In this document: in pieces, positions 5,698 through 5,699 of the stretch
How positions within the stretch are numbered: the first letter of the stretch is position 1
Layout of the letters: every line of letters begins with the position of its first letter
Assembly (NCBI GenBank): GCA_900541315.1
Contig: UQJF01000157.1
Location: forward strand, 1-5,699
Source of the DNA: an uncultured Clostridium sp.
GTDB lineage: Bacteria > Bacillota > Clostridia > Lachnospirales > Lachnospiraceae
Reading direction: 5' to 3'
DNA: 5,699 bases
Program-made: the position numbers and the translations under genes
The notes under the pieces: model-generated
The model's input: the letters and a program-made list of their open reading frames with translations, nothing else
Databases searched by the model: none
What the model was told of the DNA's origin: nothing

Positions 5698-5699
5698 CT

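Noticed and set aside
1..5699. Insertion sequence with transposase and terminal repeats, CRISPR array or tRNA genes
   Set aside because: I saw no DDE transposase, terminal inverted repeats, regularly spaced repeats or tRNA-like cloverleaf on either strand. The 'transposase' name of the first gene reflects family naming only.

Overview
The window looks like chromosomal DNA of a spore-forming Clostridia member, most probably Lachnospiraceae. The reasons are moderate GC, strong AGGAGG-type ribosome binding sites, the gene order yabP-yabQ-divIC-spoIIE, and an Rpn/PD-(D/E)XK 'transposase-like' nuclease of a kind common in that family. The genus assignment is an inference; no rRNA or other marker gene is present.

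Left half (1 to about 3033), accessory and decayed. It opens with an apparently intact Rpn-family nuclease (18-926). Next come a short palindrome and a perfect 12-bp inverted repeat that would hide the ribosome binding site of a small helix-turn-helix-like gene (1043-1426). After this lies a minus-strand relic of a CbxX/CfxQ (SpoVK-like) AAA+ ATPase (1388 to about 2499). The relic keeps its N-terminal accessory region and its C-terminal sensor/arginine-finger region. It has lost the P-loop and Walker B part and is also out of frame. It abuts, head to head, the C-terminal two thirds of a WYL-domain regulator (about 2488-3033) that has lost its own start and DNA-binding domain. The left half therefore reads as a rearranged regulator/ATPase locus. 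The small gene at 1043 may be the displaced N-terminal end of the WYL regulator.

Right half (3034-5699), conserved sporulation and division core. yabP and yabQ (spore coat/cortex assembly in the mother cell) and divIC (division-septum protein) lie on the plus strand within a few bases of each other, as in Bacillus subtilis. After a 140-bp gap comes spoIIE, the PP2C phosphatase that dephosphorylates SpoIIAA and so releases sigma-F in the forespore. This SpoIIE is only 466 residues. It has no multispanning membrane domain, and an in-frame TAG just upstream of its SD-supported GTG start shows that the short form is what this DNA encodes.

The gap before spoIIE is information-rich. It has a perfect Spo0A box (TGTCGAA), a -35/-10 pair separated by 21 bp (the unusual spacing of the B. 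subtilis Spo0A-activated spoIIE promoter), and a 9-bp inverted repeat pairing the spoIIE SD with sequence upstream of the predicted transcription start. The inferred logic is that read-through from divIC would carry a masked SD, while transcripts from the Spo0A-dependent promoter would not. I did not find a complete novel system. The best leads are the soluble SpoIIE with its promoter architecture and the two SD-masking repeats.
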